Shown: in pieces, positions 28,300-39,560 of the stretch | Position numbering within the stretch: position 1 is the first letter of the stretch | How the letters are laid out: every line of letters starts with the position of its first letter | NCBI GenBank assembly: GCA_003508835.1 | Contig: PUFA01000181.1 | Span: 2,170,001-2,234,000, forward strand | Reading direction: 5' to 3' | Origin: Eonycteris spelaea | Taxonomy: Eukaryota; Chordata; Mammalia; Chiroptera; Pteropodidae | DNA length: 64,000 bases | Notes under the pieces: model-generated | What the model was told of the DNA's origin: nothing | What the model saw: only the letters and a program-made list of their open reading frames with translations | Databases searched by the model: none | Program-made: the position numbers and the translations under genes

Positions 28300-29370
28300 C
28301 GCTGGGTTCGGCTGGCTCCCCAAGCCTCCGCAGGCCGGGGCTCTGCTCTGGCTCCCACAGACCGCCAGGGCTCGAGATAGTAGCGCCTGCCGGGCCCTGC
28401 TGGGACAGGGCCAGGGGACCGGAGCCGTCAGGGGCCCAGGGCGAGTGGGGTCCCGTGTCCACTTGCGGCGGGGCGGGGGCCGGACGGGGCACCCGCCGAG
28501 GACAGCGCGGCGCCTCAGGCGCGCTGCGATCGGCAGCTGGGGGTGAGCTGGGCGGCCCGGCGGAGCGCAGCAAGGGCGGCTCGCCGCAGGAGCGCAGCGG
28601 CCCCTGGCGCCGGGCCTCGCCGCTCAGCCCGTGCGGGGCGGCCCAGCGGGCGGGGCGGAGGGCGGGCCCCAGGCGCGGCGGCCGGCGAGACGCGGACGGC
28701 GCGCGGGTGGCGGGCGGGCAGGCAGGGCGGCGGGGCGGGCAGCGGCCCCGGCCCGCGTCTGCGCCCCTCGCGCCTCTCGCACGCCCGCGGCCCCGGCCCT
28801 GCCGCACGCACAGCCATGGTGGGCCGGCTGAGCCTGCAGGATGTGCCCGAGCTCGTGGACACGAAGAAGAAGGGCGACGGCGTCCTGGACAGCCCGGACT
28901 CAGGACTGCCCCCAGCCCCAGCCCCAGCCACTGGGGGCTCGTGGCGGCCGGGGGTGGTGGCGGCGGCGGGGAGCGCGCACCGGTACCCGGGGCTCTGGAG
29001 CCCGACGCGGCGGCGACCCCAGCGGCCCCGGTGAGTGGTCCCGCTGTCCCCGTCCTTCCCCATCCCACCCGCAGCCGGGCCCCAGGAGACCATCAGCCGG
29101 TCGTGCGTCTCACTTCAGGGCGCTTTGTCGGCGCCTCCACCGCTGGTCGGGACGTCGTGGCCATCGGCGGGAGCCCGGGGCGGGAGCGCTATGAGAGTCT
29201 GGCCAGCTGGAGCCGGTGGCTGGAAAATTGTCATCGCCTGGGAGGCGCGCGTGCCCCGGGAGAGGCGAACTGCCGCCTCCTCCCGTCGGGGTGGCTGACC
29301 CCGGGGCTGCCAGGCTGCGGCTAGGCCACGTTCTAGCCTGGGTCGGGCGGGGTGGGATCCCGGGACACCG
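28300..29370. promoter_or_regulatory. RFLNB: CpG island at the RFLNB promoter and exon 1
   Basis: A dense run of CpG and G/C-rich sequence begins abruptly after AT-rich sequence ending near 28,290 and fades after 29,370. It covers the 5' UTR and first coding exon of RFLNB. There is no obvious TATA box next to the coding start, in line with dispersed initiation from a CpG-island promoter. The high GC content also opens long spurious reading frames on both strands. Confidence 0.85.
28816..29030 (+). CDS. RFLNB: RFLNB (refilin B / FAM101B) exon 1, with apparent 1-base frameshift
   Basis: RFLNB binds filamin A and organises perinuclear actin bundles; the family comprises refilins A and B. The start ATG at 28,816 lies in a strong initiation context (GCCATGG). 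The protein begins MVGRLSLQDVPELVDTKKKG and stays in the family frame through about codon 32. After the C run at 28,909-28,913 the expected sequence (SPSPSHWGL, a glycine run, then ALEPDAAATPAAP) is found in the next frame, so one base appears to be missing. The exon ends at CCG|GTGAGT in phase 0 in that second frame. Without the missing base, a spliced message would hit TAA at 31,834-31,836. With it, the product would be about 218 residues, close to the roughly 214 I recall for human. A sequencing or assembly error in a GC-rich homopolymer is the likeliest cause. Confidence 0.9.
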
Positions 29371-29949
29371 AGAGGGAACCCCAGTTTTCCCCGGACTGTG
29401 GGCCTGGCACCCAGGGACTCTGTCCTCGTCTTCGGCGTCTACCAAGGGCCTTACCCCTTCTGGCTGGTCTTGGGGAGAGGGCTGTTGTGCTCTAACTTCC
29501 CAGCTCCCCAGTTCAGAGAGCAAACGGGGCCAGCTTTGGGGGACTATGTTAGTGGTCTTGGGGGCAGTCATCTCATGAGCCTCTGGCCTCCTGGTGGTCC
29601 TGTCCTGTCTGGGTGGGAGGCATTTAGGTGAATGGAAACTTTCAAAATTTAATCCTTTTATTTTCTTTTACAGTTTTCTATTTAAAGACACACACGTCTC
29701 TTTTGTCTTAGAAATGAGGTGGCGTGTTTATTGCCTTACCTAGAGCTCAGAGGAGGCCACATCCTGCCTGCAGTCAAAGCTTAGAGTAGGGATCTCAGTC
29801 CTCGCCTTGCCCCTTGGGCTGGGTGTTTACAGCTCTCTCCCCTGGGGTGAAGTAGTCAGTGGCAACTGCTGCCCTGTGAAGACCCATTCACTTTGATAGT
29901 ATGGGGAATTCTTGACGCCCTGACCCTGTTTCTTAGTGGACGTCAGGGC

Positions 29950-30340
29950 CTTCCCCCATTTCTATCAGAAGGCAGCGCCCACTTCAACCTGGCCTTCAGA
30001 ACCCTGGCCATCTGGCCCTTTATAGCCTCGTCTTCCACACCCCCTGACACAGGCTGCCTCTGATGCTGGTCTTTCCACCTGGCAGGCATTTTCCTTCCAA
30101 GCCCATCCCCTTCTACCTCTCCCAAAGCCCTGCTGGCCCTTCGGTGTCACCTCCTCTGGGAAGTCTTCATTAATGCCTTCCAGAGCCATGAGGGAGTCTG
30201 TGGCCTCATCCTCATTCCCTGGTGTCACCTCGTTCCTATATCTGTCATAACACCTGCCACCGTCAGCCTGCACCTGGAGCAAGGTGTGTGCTCAGTGAGT
30301 GTCTGTTGGGTGGGCAGGGATGAAGGAGCAGAGAAGGCAG
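29950..30340 (-). repeat. L2 fragment (antisense) in RFLNB intron 1
   Basis: Contains classic antisense L2 phrases: GGTGTCACCTCCTCTGGGAA, TCATTAATGCCTTCC and AGTGAGTGTCTGTTGG. Confidence 0.75.
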
Positions 30341-31374
30341 GGGCAAAAGAACCAAGTGCTTGTATGGATACCTGGAAGAAGGCTGCAGTGTGAGTGTTGG
30401 ACATTCTCTCGGTAGCTATGTCCCCAGGACTGTCTGGAAGGTGCTCCCTGGGTTGGGGAGTATCCAGCAGCCAGAGATCTGGGGACAGAGCAGGGACCAC
30501 TGTCACAACTTGAGGACCGTTACCAAAAGCTCTGCGGTAGCCCGTGCCCACACTTTACCCCTCCCCCATTCACTGACCTTGGTTCTTAACCACAGCACTT
30601 CCCCCAGCCAGGGCTTATTAAACTCTCCACCGAATTTCAGGCGCTAGACCCTCAGAACCCTCTCCCACTCTCCGACCTACCCTGGTGCTCTTTGGCTTTT
30701 GCATTTCCATCCCATACCTCCACTTGACACCTTGTCCTGGTAACGTAAGAGTTTTACAGCCAACTTTCTAGAAATGTCTGCTTCCTTCTCTGTCGTGGAC
30801 CATGTAGGGGTGGGGCTGCCAACTCCACACCCTGACCCGAGTGTGGATTCTTCTCTCAAATTAGCCAAAGAAAATGACAGATCCCCACCCGGGAACCTAA
30901 AGGGCTTCTCTCTGTTGCACACCTAACACAGAAGCCCTGATTCCAGTCAGATAGGGTAAAAGCTAGCACCTGTGTCTAGGAACTGTCTCCTATTCAGGCT
31001 GCATGATGAATCAGAAAGTCTGATGCTGCTCAGGCTGGAAGCCAGTTAACCTCTAGTCATGCTGTGCTCTGGCTCTGAGTTTTCTGCATAGTGGGAAATG
31101 ATGTAGAGAACTTTTTGGTGTTCATTGTACCAATAAATTTACGGACAACTCCGACTTGGTTGGGTGTTGATCTGGTCTCTCCAGAGGAGGTGGGAAAAGT
31201 TAGACTGAATCTGCAGTATATATATAAAAAAAAATCCCTGGTAGAATTATTTTGTTTTGGACTTTTCTAAAGTGTTGCTGAGACAATGAGGGTTCTGAGG
31301 GTTCTGGTTAATGGAGTCCCAGTTCACTGAGGTTTCCTGACTGCCTTGCTGGGAGATGGCGCAGCAGCCTCTGG

Positions 31375-31590
31375 GTCTGCCCACGATGATGACACTGAGC
31401 TCTCGTCTATTTCACAGCCTCTCACAGTATGGAAGGGGGCACCGCTTCCCTTCCCTTAGTGTGCAGATAAGGTCTCAGAGGGTGTATGATGTGACTTTTG
31501 TGAGGGCGCACAGCACATTCGTGATAGGTCTGAGATTCAAACTCAGACCACTTGGCTCCCTGTCCATTGCTCTTCCTATGCTGTGGGTCG
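31375..31590 (-). repeat. MIR fragment
   Basis: Antisense MIR text with GATTCAAACTCAGACCACTT near its end, diverged. Confidence 0.55.
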
Positions 31591-31727
31591 GCTCTTCTCT
31601 GGCATTATTCCCAGGAAGGGGGACACAAGTCACAGTTGGGCTGTCATCTGGAGGCACAGAGCCAGGATCTTCTGCGGGGGAGGCATCAGCTTGGGCTGTG
31701 GTCTAACTGCATTCTCCATCCTCACAG

Positions 31728-31837
31728 AATTCAGCCTCTCTCCCCACTCCTCTGGCCTTCACCTGCTCGCCAAGGTTATGCCCCCTGTCCTTTGGTGAAG
31801 GAGTGGAGCTTGACCCTTTACCACCGACGGAAGTAAG
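31728..31837 (+). CDS. RFLNB: RFLNB exon 2
   Basis: This 110-bp exon follows the acceptor CCTCACAG and ends at GTAAG|GTAAAT. In the family frame it reads NSASLPTPLAFTCSPRLCPL and then SFGEGVELDPLPPTEVR. The SFGEGVELDPLP block is characteristic of refilins. The first part is more loosely conserved, as expected for the low-complexity N-terminal half. A nearer AG at 31,732-31,733 was rejected as the acceptor because it would put the conserved block out of frame with exon 1. The exon ends two bases into an arginine codon completed by exon 3. Confidence 0.9.
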
Positions 31838-31849
31838 GTAAATATAGCA

Positions 31850-32110
31850 GACTCTGATTATATTTTATTTTTTTTATAATTTTCATTTTTTATCCTAGAA
31901 ATGAATACTTGTTATTTTTTAAAAAAATTAATCTCAAAAGTGTACCAAAGACTATTCATGGTTTGGTGGGTACTTTTTCAGATTTTTTTCTACTTTCTAA
32001 CCAATTAAATATCTAGATGCAATTTTCAAATCAAAACAAGATCATGTTCTATGTAAAGTTCTGCAACTTGCTCTTTGCACCTCATAGATCATGGCCATCA
32101 GATGTTTAAG
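31850..32110 (-). mobile_element. L1-like fragment (tentative)
   Basis: AT-rich text such as TTGCTCTTTGCACCTCATAG and CATGGCCATCAGATG, typical of old L1 3' sequence. Confidence 0.4.
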
Positions 32111-33054
32111 TGTTTTCAATAAAGTAATTCCTCTTTCTAAAAGCTGCTGCCCCCCTTTCCCCACCCCCACCCCACCTCCCACCCCAACTTCACGCTGCCA
32201 CCTTGTTTTATGTTACAATGTCACTGGACAAGTACCATTCTCCCTTTGGGAATTTATCTCATCCAGGATTATCTGGGGGGCAGAGATTCACTGAGAGGCT
32301 CTGTTCAAGATATGTCTTTTTAGAGAAAGGAATTTTACTTTTGGGAGCCGGTGGTTTTATAGCTGGATTTTCAGTTGCCTTAACACAAAGGGCCCTTTGA
32401 CATGGAACAAAGGAGGCTCACCAGTTTGGAGGTGAGCAGTTCAGCCTTTATTCCTGCAGAGCTTGTATTTTGAACAAAATGAGGACATGACTTCATGACA
32501 TTAGCTTTCACCAGCTTCTTACCTCCTTGCCCAAGGAGAATAGGCATTTCCATCTGACTCACTGAAAAGAACGCTGCTTCTTACTTCCTGACCAGTGGGT
32601 AGGGGCTGGTGGGGGCAATGCTGTTAGATGTGTCTATGTGTGATGCTTCTATATATTTTAGTATCTATGAAGCTGTAATAATTATACAGTAAAATGAACT
32701 AATACTTTGCTTACATAAAAAAAAGAATTCCCAAATTACCAAAGGACTTAAAAAAAAAATAAGGTAGTTGCTAAGGAACATGGATGTTGGGTAATTTTAT
32801 GGAAATCAAGATTGTAATTGGCTTTGATTGATAAGGTCAGGTCTCGGAGTCCCTGGGTTTGAGGGATCTCGAAACCAAAGGCCAAAGTGGACCAAGTACG
32901 AGTACTTGGTATCACCAAGCATTCAGAACCAGCATCTAGGATTTCTGGGTTCCTTCATCCTCTCGTTAAAGAGCTGATTAATAACTTCAGGGCACAGAGA
33001 AACTGTTCACCCCTAGTGCAGCAGTAGAATGTACCTTACTACATAATCATTAAC

Positions 33055-33185
33055 ACCACCAGCACTTGCTGTGTTGACACTCCACCCAGTTATTAGTGGG
33101 CACCTTTTACAGAAAGAGGAAACTGAGGCTTAGAGAAGAAGTTAAGAAGTTAAGTAAGTTCATTTGACCAAGCTCTCATAGCTTC
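33055..33185 (-). repeat. MIR fragment
   Basis: AGAAAGAGGAAACTGAGGCT and TAAGTAAGTTCATTTGACC are antisense MIR text. Confidence 0.6.
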
Positions 33186-33234
33186 AGAAAATGAGCATAG
33201 ACTCCCTGGGCTGCATCCTGCAGTGATCAACAGA

Positions 33235-33435
33235 GTGCAGGGCCAGCTCTGGAAGCTTACACACTTGCGTTTCAATCCCAGCCTCACTACGCGCTCCCAC
33301 TTTAACCTTGACCTCTGCACCTCGATTTCCTCTCCCAGGGATTGCTGGGATAATTAAATTACATCCTAGAAGTAAAGTGCTTTGAATAGTACACAGAGTA
33401 AGTGCTTCATCAACTGTATGCTGCTTCTGACTAGA
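33235..33435 (+). repeat. MIR fragment next to RFLNB exon 3
   Basis: MIR text: TTTCAATCCCAGCCTCACTA and GGATAATTAAATTACATCCT, ending about 110 bases before exon 3. Confidence 0.6.
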
Positions 33436-33546
33436 GTAGACACATGTCAAGGTTTGCACCCCACGAGCGGTTCAAGGTCATAATAGGGACTCCTGCGCCC
33501 CTAGCTCGGAGGAACGGTGTCATGCTGCCTTCCATCTCCCACCCAG

Positions 33547-33877
33547 GTATACTTCCTCAGTCAAGTATGACTCAGAGCGGCACTTCATCGACGACATCCA
33601 TCTGCCCCTTGGCCTGGCAGTGACCTCCTACAGCCAGACAGTCACCTGCATCCCCAATTGCACGTGGCGCAACTACAAGGCCGAGCTGCGCTTCGAGCCC
33701 CGCCACAGGCCCGCCCGTTTCCTCAGCACCACCATCATCTACCCCAAGTTCCCCAAGAGCATCTACACCACTACCCTGGATTACAGCTGCCGCAAGACGC
33801 TGAGAAGGTTCCTGTCCAGCGTGGAGCTTGAAGCCACAGAGTTCCCAGGCAGCGATTACCTCTCAGATGAGTGCTGA
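33547..33877 (+). CDS. RFLNB: RFLNB exon 3 (terminal coding exon)
   Basis: After the acceptor CACCCAG, this exon completes a split Arg codon and encodes the conserved C-terminal 110 residues, beginning RYTSSVKYDSERHFIDDIHL and ending SVELEATEFPGSDYLSDEC before TGA at 33,875-33,877. This is the refilin core domain that carries the filamin-binding repeats. Length and ending match the family. Codons are G/C-rich at the third position, unlike the surrounding intron. The exon itself is intact, which argues against a decayed gene and favours a technical origin for the exon 1 frameshift. Confidence 0.95.
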
Positions 33878-35005
33878 CTCAAGCAGGCTGGGTGGGGCTG
33901 GACCAGCTCTTCTGCTGCCCTGGTCAAATTGGGCCACGCTGCCCTTGAGTGTCACTCATGTCCCCAGGAGTCTAATCTAGAGATACCTCTCAGCCCAGCC
34001 TGGGGAAGAAAACAAAATGTTGCGGCATCTTACGATAATCGAGAAAATTTGGTTTGTAAAAAATTTTCCAATGGTTTTTAAAAGGAGTATATTTCTAGTT
34101 TGCTGCTGCATGCTTCCCCCCCCCCCCAAAGTCTCAATTTGATGAGAAAATTGAAAATCAACCAGAGCAAAAGGAAAATGGCCACAATTTGAAATAGGGA
34201 GGGAGGGGAGAACTCCTCTTCCATTGGTCACTTTGAGGAAGAGTGTGGAAAAAGCTTCTGGAATGGAAAAAGTGAGTTGTAGAAATTTCAGCCTGGGTGT
34301 CTTCACTGCTATGAAAGTGGTGCTAATTCAGTAAGCTGTGACACCCATATGGGTTCAATCTGTGGAGACTTGAGTTCCATTCCGTTTTTTATTTCCATTT
34401 CCATTTCTATTTCCTGTTAACCAGAATGCTTGGAATTCGCTAAATCTTTTTCATGCCATCGAAAAACCCCAAACTACAATGTAAGATGCCTTTTTAAAAA
34501 AAAAGAAAAAAGGTTCATACTGTTTTCACCTCTTTGAGAAGGTCAGGTCAACTGATGGCCAAGTTTGGGAGCAATGGCTTCCGTCTGCTTCCTTCCATCC
34601 GTTGCTTCTGAGCTCAGGCTCTGGCAAAGCGCCTCGCACCCTTGGCATCTGGTAATGTCTCCACAGGCTTGTGTAACTCTCCTGATATGTATTTTGGGGT
34701 TTCCAAATACTTTCCTATTTTTTCATAAGGCAAAATGTAGCAAAGAGAAACAGCATTTTAAAAGAATGCTTAGGAAAAATGCTTCTTGGGACGCCGTGAG
34801 GGGGTTTCACTCACAATGGGAACTAGCGGCCATACCTAGGACCTGACACAGTCTGGGAGGAGGTGGATGCAGATGTTTCTGGTCATCTGGTTCATCAGGG
34901 TGGATCCTCTCCAGGGTCCCAGGGTCAATGCCATTAGGACTTTGAATGCATCAACATTGTAGAGAAATTCTGCCAAAAGCAAGGAAATTGCTCCCTACAC
35001 CCCCA

Positions 35006-35011
35006 AATAAA
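35006..35011 (+). terminator. RFLNB: Candidate RFLNB polyadenylation signal AATAAA (proximal)
   Basis: First canonical hexamer after the RFLNB stop, 1.1 kb downstream, followed by a GT-rich segment (GGTGTTGTTGTG) about 35 bases later. Distal alternatives lie at 36,611 and about 37,422. Confidence 0.45.
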
Positions 35012-36610
35012 GAATAATGTCACAAGTCCAACGCCAAAACCTGGGTGTTGTTGTGATGGTACACATTTCTTTTAAATGTTCAGTTTAGTGTACGTGACAC
35101 TCATGGCATTGGGTGTGAAACGAAGAAACTTTGTGAATTCAGGTGAACTGGCCTCAGAAGCAGGGAGGGCAGCTGGGCCAGGAGGGTGCGTGGCCCAGGC
35201 TGCCTCTGGCTTCACCCCCTGCCTGCCCTGCCTCTCTCCAACCCTTATTTCTTCCTCCTGCCAATCCTGAGGTTTTTGAGTGAAGAAAGTGGCAGATGGC
35301 TTTTTCTCTTCCAATACTGGAAAGAACAAACCGTGAATATTTCCTCTGAATACTTCCAATATTATGTCAAGTGCTCGAGGGTTACAGGGTACAGTAAGCT
35401 CCGACTCCCGCAGTATCTCTGGGTTTCTGTGGATGGCTTCCTGCTGCCTTGAAAGCAGCATTGATGGCTCGGTGGGTACCCTGTAGCCATAACAGGGACT
35501 TCTGTTCTGAAGAGAGCAGGCGTGATGATAATCACACTCATTTAAAGTCGTCAGAGGCCTATAGAGCCAAATTGTCTGGTGTCCTCTTCAGATTTAACAG
35601 TGTTTATTCTGTGATGCTCCTAACTGATTGGACGCATCCCTTCAGTGGAGCCTGCAGTGGGATGGATGGTCCCAAGTTTGCCGGGGTGAGGTTCAGTGGG
35701 GACCCCTCAGAGGAGTGCTCTGGGACCCTATAGTCTCCTGAGTCATTCAGAGCAAGAAATGGAAGAGTAAATTACACAGCATTTTTTGATAAAAATGATT
35801 TTTCTCTCTGATTCCAAAATCTTGTCATTTAAGAAAAGTAGTAAATGCAATTTTAAAATTATGTCAAGAGAATTCCCAAGGCTTTGCTCTATCCCAACAG
35901 GGACACTTAAATGAGCTCAGAACAATACCGTGGGTAGCATGGCAGGAGAGCCAAGTACGGGAGAACGTGGCCTTCGATCAGAGCAAGATTCTGAGATGTC
36001 CACGTGAGATTTTGTTTTAGGGAAATTGGATTAAGTTCAGGCAAATCATTCTAGGTGTGGAGAGAATCTGAACTATATCAGTAAAGTAGGTGAGCGATTG
36101 CGAATGTGTGATGCTAATGGAAAAGCAGGCTTTATTTTGTTAAGTTATTCACTAGGGAACTGACCTTAGCTCTTTCTAATCCTCTTCAAACCTGCTTGGC
36201 TGATAGCTGCAGAAAAGGAAGCATATGAAGAAGACACAGTGGGATACCTCAGGGTAAATCGATCAGTTGTGCATTCATGTTGGTTTGCAAGGTTGAGACA
36301 ATGATTTTTAAAAACTCACTCATTAAAACCAAACGTTCCTAAGTATATCTGGGAGATAGTTTACTTGTTAATTAAAAAACTCTTTTTTCTCAGTCTGTTA
36401 AATTATGGCTTTCGTGTTAAGGATGATTTGTATTTTCAGAGAAAAGCTGTTTTCAAATCCAGACCTTTTAAAAAGAATGATTTCCTTTTCATTTGACACT
36501 TTTCCTGTTTCTAACCTTAGGAAATCCAGAATTGTATTTGACTAAAACGATTTTTAAAATTTATCTTTGACCTCCGTCCCACTCCATTTTGCTCTGTGAC
36601 TTCATTTAAC

Positions 36611-36616
36611 AATAAA
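36611..36616 (+). terminator. RFLNB: Candidate distal RFLNB polyadenylation signal AATAAA
   Basis: Canonical hexamer 2.7 kb after the stop codon, in AT-rich sequence. Listed as an alternative 3' end only. Confidence 0.3.
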
Positions 36617-37640
36617 TTATCTTAAAAAAAACAGAAACAAAAAACGTCGAGATGCCTCTCTTTTTAAAGTAAAAGTAATATTTTGGTTAAGAAAAATGAG
36701 AAAAACAGCTCCTCATCTGGAGAAATTTTAAGACATGATCGTATTTTACTTGTATAATACTTCTGTCTGGAGTATGCCTTCTCCTGTGGGTATGAGAAGA
36801 TTGCCAAGGGGTCACTGGGCACAGATAGTTTTAAGGAATTTTTCCCAGATTCTGTGTGTACTCATTCCTAAAACCAATCTGCCCTGAAAATGTGGCTGTG
36901 AGTGATGATGTCAGGCCAGTCCTCCCTTCCTGCCTCCCCTTTCAAATTGCCTTTGTCCCACTTTTCAGAAGACATACATGCCTTAGTCTAACCAAAAACC
37001 CATTCTTAATTTCACTGTGGGACGTTGCGCTGGGCTGGAAAAACCTATGGGTACTCGACAAAGGAACTGTTAGAAACATCTGTATCTGGGCGCTAGGACC
37101 CCACTATAGAGCCTCATGACTATAGGTGTCCTACACCTAATCTTGTCAAGCATGAAGTGTGGTGGCGGAAGCAAGGTTGGCCTCTGTGGGGAAGTTCTCA
37201 CTTTCAATATCTCATAAAGTGAGGCCGTTATGATGACACTTTTCATTTGATAACCACATTTTTTCAATCTCAAGTTATTGTCTTCCCTGAGGGAAAGTCC
37301 CTTTAGGCAAAGCAAAGAGAAATTCAGAAAGAAATATTGAAAGTGAAAGCATTTCCTTTAAGCATCAAATTCATGGCAAGGCTCTGTGTCTTATCTGTTA
37401 GTCTTTGAGTTACTACTCAGAAATAAATATGTCCCAGGAAAGCATATTATCATTCCTATAAAATTTTTAAGCTAGTTTTTTAACAAGAATTTAGTCCAAA
37501 TTAGCTGACTGAGATGATGATGAGGGCTAATATTGCCAATTAGATTATACAGTGTAAATTTTACATGTAATGAATGGTTTATTAGCGGTTGCAAGGTTTC
37601 GTTGGACAAATGTTTAAAGTGCATAAGATTAAAGTTGTAA

Positions 37641-37663
37641 GTGTGTGTGTGTGTGTGTGTGTG
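37641..37663 (+). repeat. (GT)n microsatellite
   Basis: Uninterrupted GT dinucleotides. Confidence 0.95.
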
Positions 37664-38024
37664 GAGAAAGAGGCAAAGAAACTAATGATATTTCAACCTT
37701 CCCTTGGCAAATACCTTTCTAACTGTATCAGATTAAGCTGGTGCCTTCAAGAGAAAAAGTAGTAGATATAATTAATATTACGATGATGAATTTAGAAAGT
37801 CTCTTTGGTATACTTCCCAGAAATTTAAGAAGTGAATGACTCTATTGATTAGGTAAATTCTAATAATTTGATTTTAGAATATAATCACTATCAAGTGGTT
37901 TGTTTATATCACTATTTCCCAATGTGCTTTCTATGGAGTAAAATAAGGCTCTATGAACAAATAAGTTTGGGGAAATGAAAAGCTGAACAATGATAAATAT
38001 GCTTATTCCAGGGCTTGTGGATTT

Positions 38025-38400
38025 TTGTATTAAACAACTTTTGCTGCATAACAACCACCACAAAATCACAGTGGCACACAGAAATAAGCAGTAGTTCTTG
38101 CTTACAAGTTTATAGGTCTTATAGGGCGGTTCTGCTCAAGGCTGGTGTTGAGTTCAGGTTCCTTCCTCTTGTCTCTGAAGCAGGCTAAGGAGGTTACCTG
38201 AGGCACATTCTTCTCATGGAATGAACAGGTCAAAAGATTCCAGAGGAACAAGTAGAAACATACAATACCTCTTAAGTTCTGCACTGGCACCCTGTTACTT
38301 CTATCCACGTTCAATTGGCCAAAGCAAGTTGCATGACCAAACCTAACATCGGTGAGTCAGGGAACCATTTGTCCCCCATGGATGTGAGGAGGAGAGAATA
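38025..38400. mobile_element. LTR-like element (tentative)
   Basis: Text starting near GCTGCATAACAACCACCAC resembles old MaLR/LTR 'CATAACAA...GTGGC' sequence. Class not certain. Confidence 0.3.
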
Positions 38401-38574
38401 TTTTCTGCACAATAAGCCCCCATAGCCTTTAATATGATAACATGCATTGAAAATCTTCAAAACAGAAAATCTAGTATGTAGCATTTCCCAAACTCATTGG
38501 ACCAGAGAACCTACCAGCATTTTATAGGACTGATTAAACTGACAAAAGACATTACCGGGAGAAGAGGCATACAC

Positions 38575-39030
38575 ATTTTTTTTTTTTTTGATGTTAATAA
38601 TTTTACATTCATGAGGACTTCACAGAAAAGACATGAAACCCCAAAGCAGCAGTTAGACTTGGGAGCTTATATACCATTTTAACAAAGGGTGATAAACGGA
38701 GGCAACGTGACTGGACAAAGGAAAAGGAGGTTGGGCTTCTAGGGCCAAAAAATTGTGGGAAAGTGACTAGGAAATATACTGGGGGAACCAATGGAAGATA
38801 AGGATGATTTTAGTAAGATCACGTCTATGCAGACTCCTTTAGTGCTGGCTCGCTGTCTCCGCTGATGACAGTGGCTCCCCTCATTCTGGTACAGGAGAGG
38901 GATAGAAACCTATGCCGCCTTCACAGAGGGAGATGTATGCCCTGCTTTTAAGCAGGTAAGGGGAAAGCAAAGAACTTTTCCTACATCCGTCGATGCTCAG
39001 TTGCCTTCAGCTTCAAAGAATCCTTATGCT
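38575..39030. mobile_element. ERV-LTR-like sequence (tentative)
   Basis: Contains a 15-base T run then TTGGGAGCTTATATACCATT, GGTTGGGCTTCTAGGGCC and GACAGTGGCTCCCCTCATTC. Its phrases recall a class I ERV LTR region in other mammals, but I cannot identify ends or family. Confidence 0.25.
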
Positions 39031-39044
39031 GAAGTGGCATGTTG

Positions 39045-39270
39045 TGGAGTAGCACATGCTGGACTCCTTCACCAGACCACCTGGGTTCACAGCCCGGCTA
39101 CATCATTTATTAGCTATGTGACCTTGAGTAAATCCTTTAAATTCTCTAAAATGGGGATAACAGGAATTATTTCCTCATAGAGCTGTGAGGATTAAATGTG
39201 TTGATCTAGGCAAAGTGCTTAGAACAGTATCTGGCATGAATTAAAAGCTATACAAGTGTTTATTGTTTTA
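39045..39270 (+). repeat. MIR SINE
   Basis: MIR text (TGTGACCTTGAGTAAATCCT, AAAATGGGGATAACAGGAAT, AAGTGCTTAGAACAGTATCT). Confidence 0.8.
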
Positions 39271-39289
39271 ATTATCTTTTGGCTTGTAA

Positions 39290-39560
39290 ATTTACTTCCA
39301 AGAATGTACCCAAAGCACTGGAAAATTGTACTAAAATGTTCTTATAAGGACGTTTCTTGTAAAATTGTTTAAATAGCTAAAAATAGGAAACCAAGTAAAT
39401 GTCCACAAATAGGGATTGAATAAATTGTCTCCATGATAAATACCAGGCAAACATTACAAAGTATGATGTGGATGTCAACTTAGTGATTTGGAAAGATGGC
39501 TTTGCTGTATTTTTAAGAGATCTATGAAAAGAAAATATGTGTATTATTACCCATTAATTT
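39290..39560 (+). mobile_element. L1-like 3' fragment (tentative)
   Basis: Text such as AATAGGAAACCAAGTAAATG and GATGTGGATGTCAACTTAG resembles L1M 3' ends. Confidence 0.4.

Larger units (their letters stand above)
29031..31727 (+). other. RFLNB: RFLNB intron 1
   Basis: The intron runs from GTGAGT to TCCTCACAG. Its 5' part is the tail of the CpG island. The middle contains an antisense L2 (about 29.95-30.34 kb) and the 3' part a MIR-like copy. No other exon is recognised. Confidence 0.85.
31838..33546 (+). other. RFLNB: RFLNB intron 2
   Basis: The intron is bounded by GTAAAT and CCACCCAG. It contains an L1-like antisense stretch (about 31.85-32.11 kb) and two MIR copies close to its 3' end. 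Nothing else is recognised. Confidence 0.85.
33878..37440 (+). other. RFLNB: RFLNB 3' UTR (extent uncertain)
   Basis: No further coding sequence follows the RFLNB stop. AATAAA hexamers stand at 35,006-35,011 and 36,611-36,616, with another near 37,422. The stretch between is relatively free of recognisable repeats, compatible with a long conserved 3' UTR. A run of 12 C residues lies at 34,116-34,127. RNA reads would be needed to set the end. Confidence 0.45.

Noticed and set aside
28277..29093. Long open frames on the minus strand (263 and 192 codons) opposite RFLNB exon 1.
   Set aside because: They arise from the very high GC content of the CpG island; the composition is Pro/Arg/Ala-rich with no family resemblance, and the true gene is on the + strand.
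28455..29324. 289-codon + strand open frame over RFLNB exon 1.
   Set aside because: Its central part is the shifted RFLNB frame, while its start lies in the 5' UTR and its end in intron 1; it is a by-product of the frameshift and GC content, not a separate protein.
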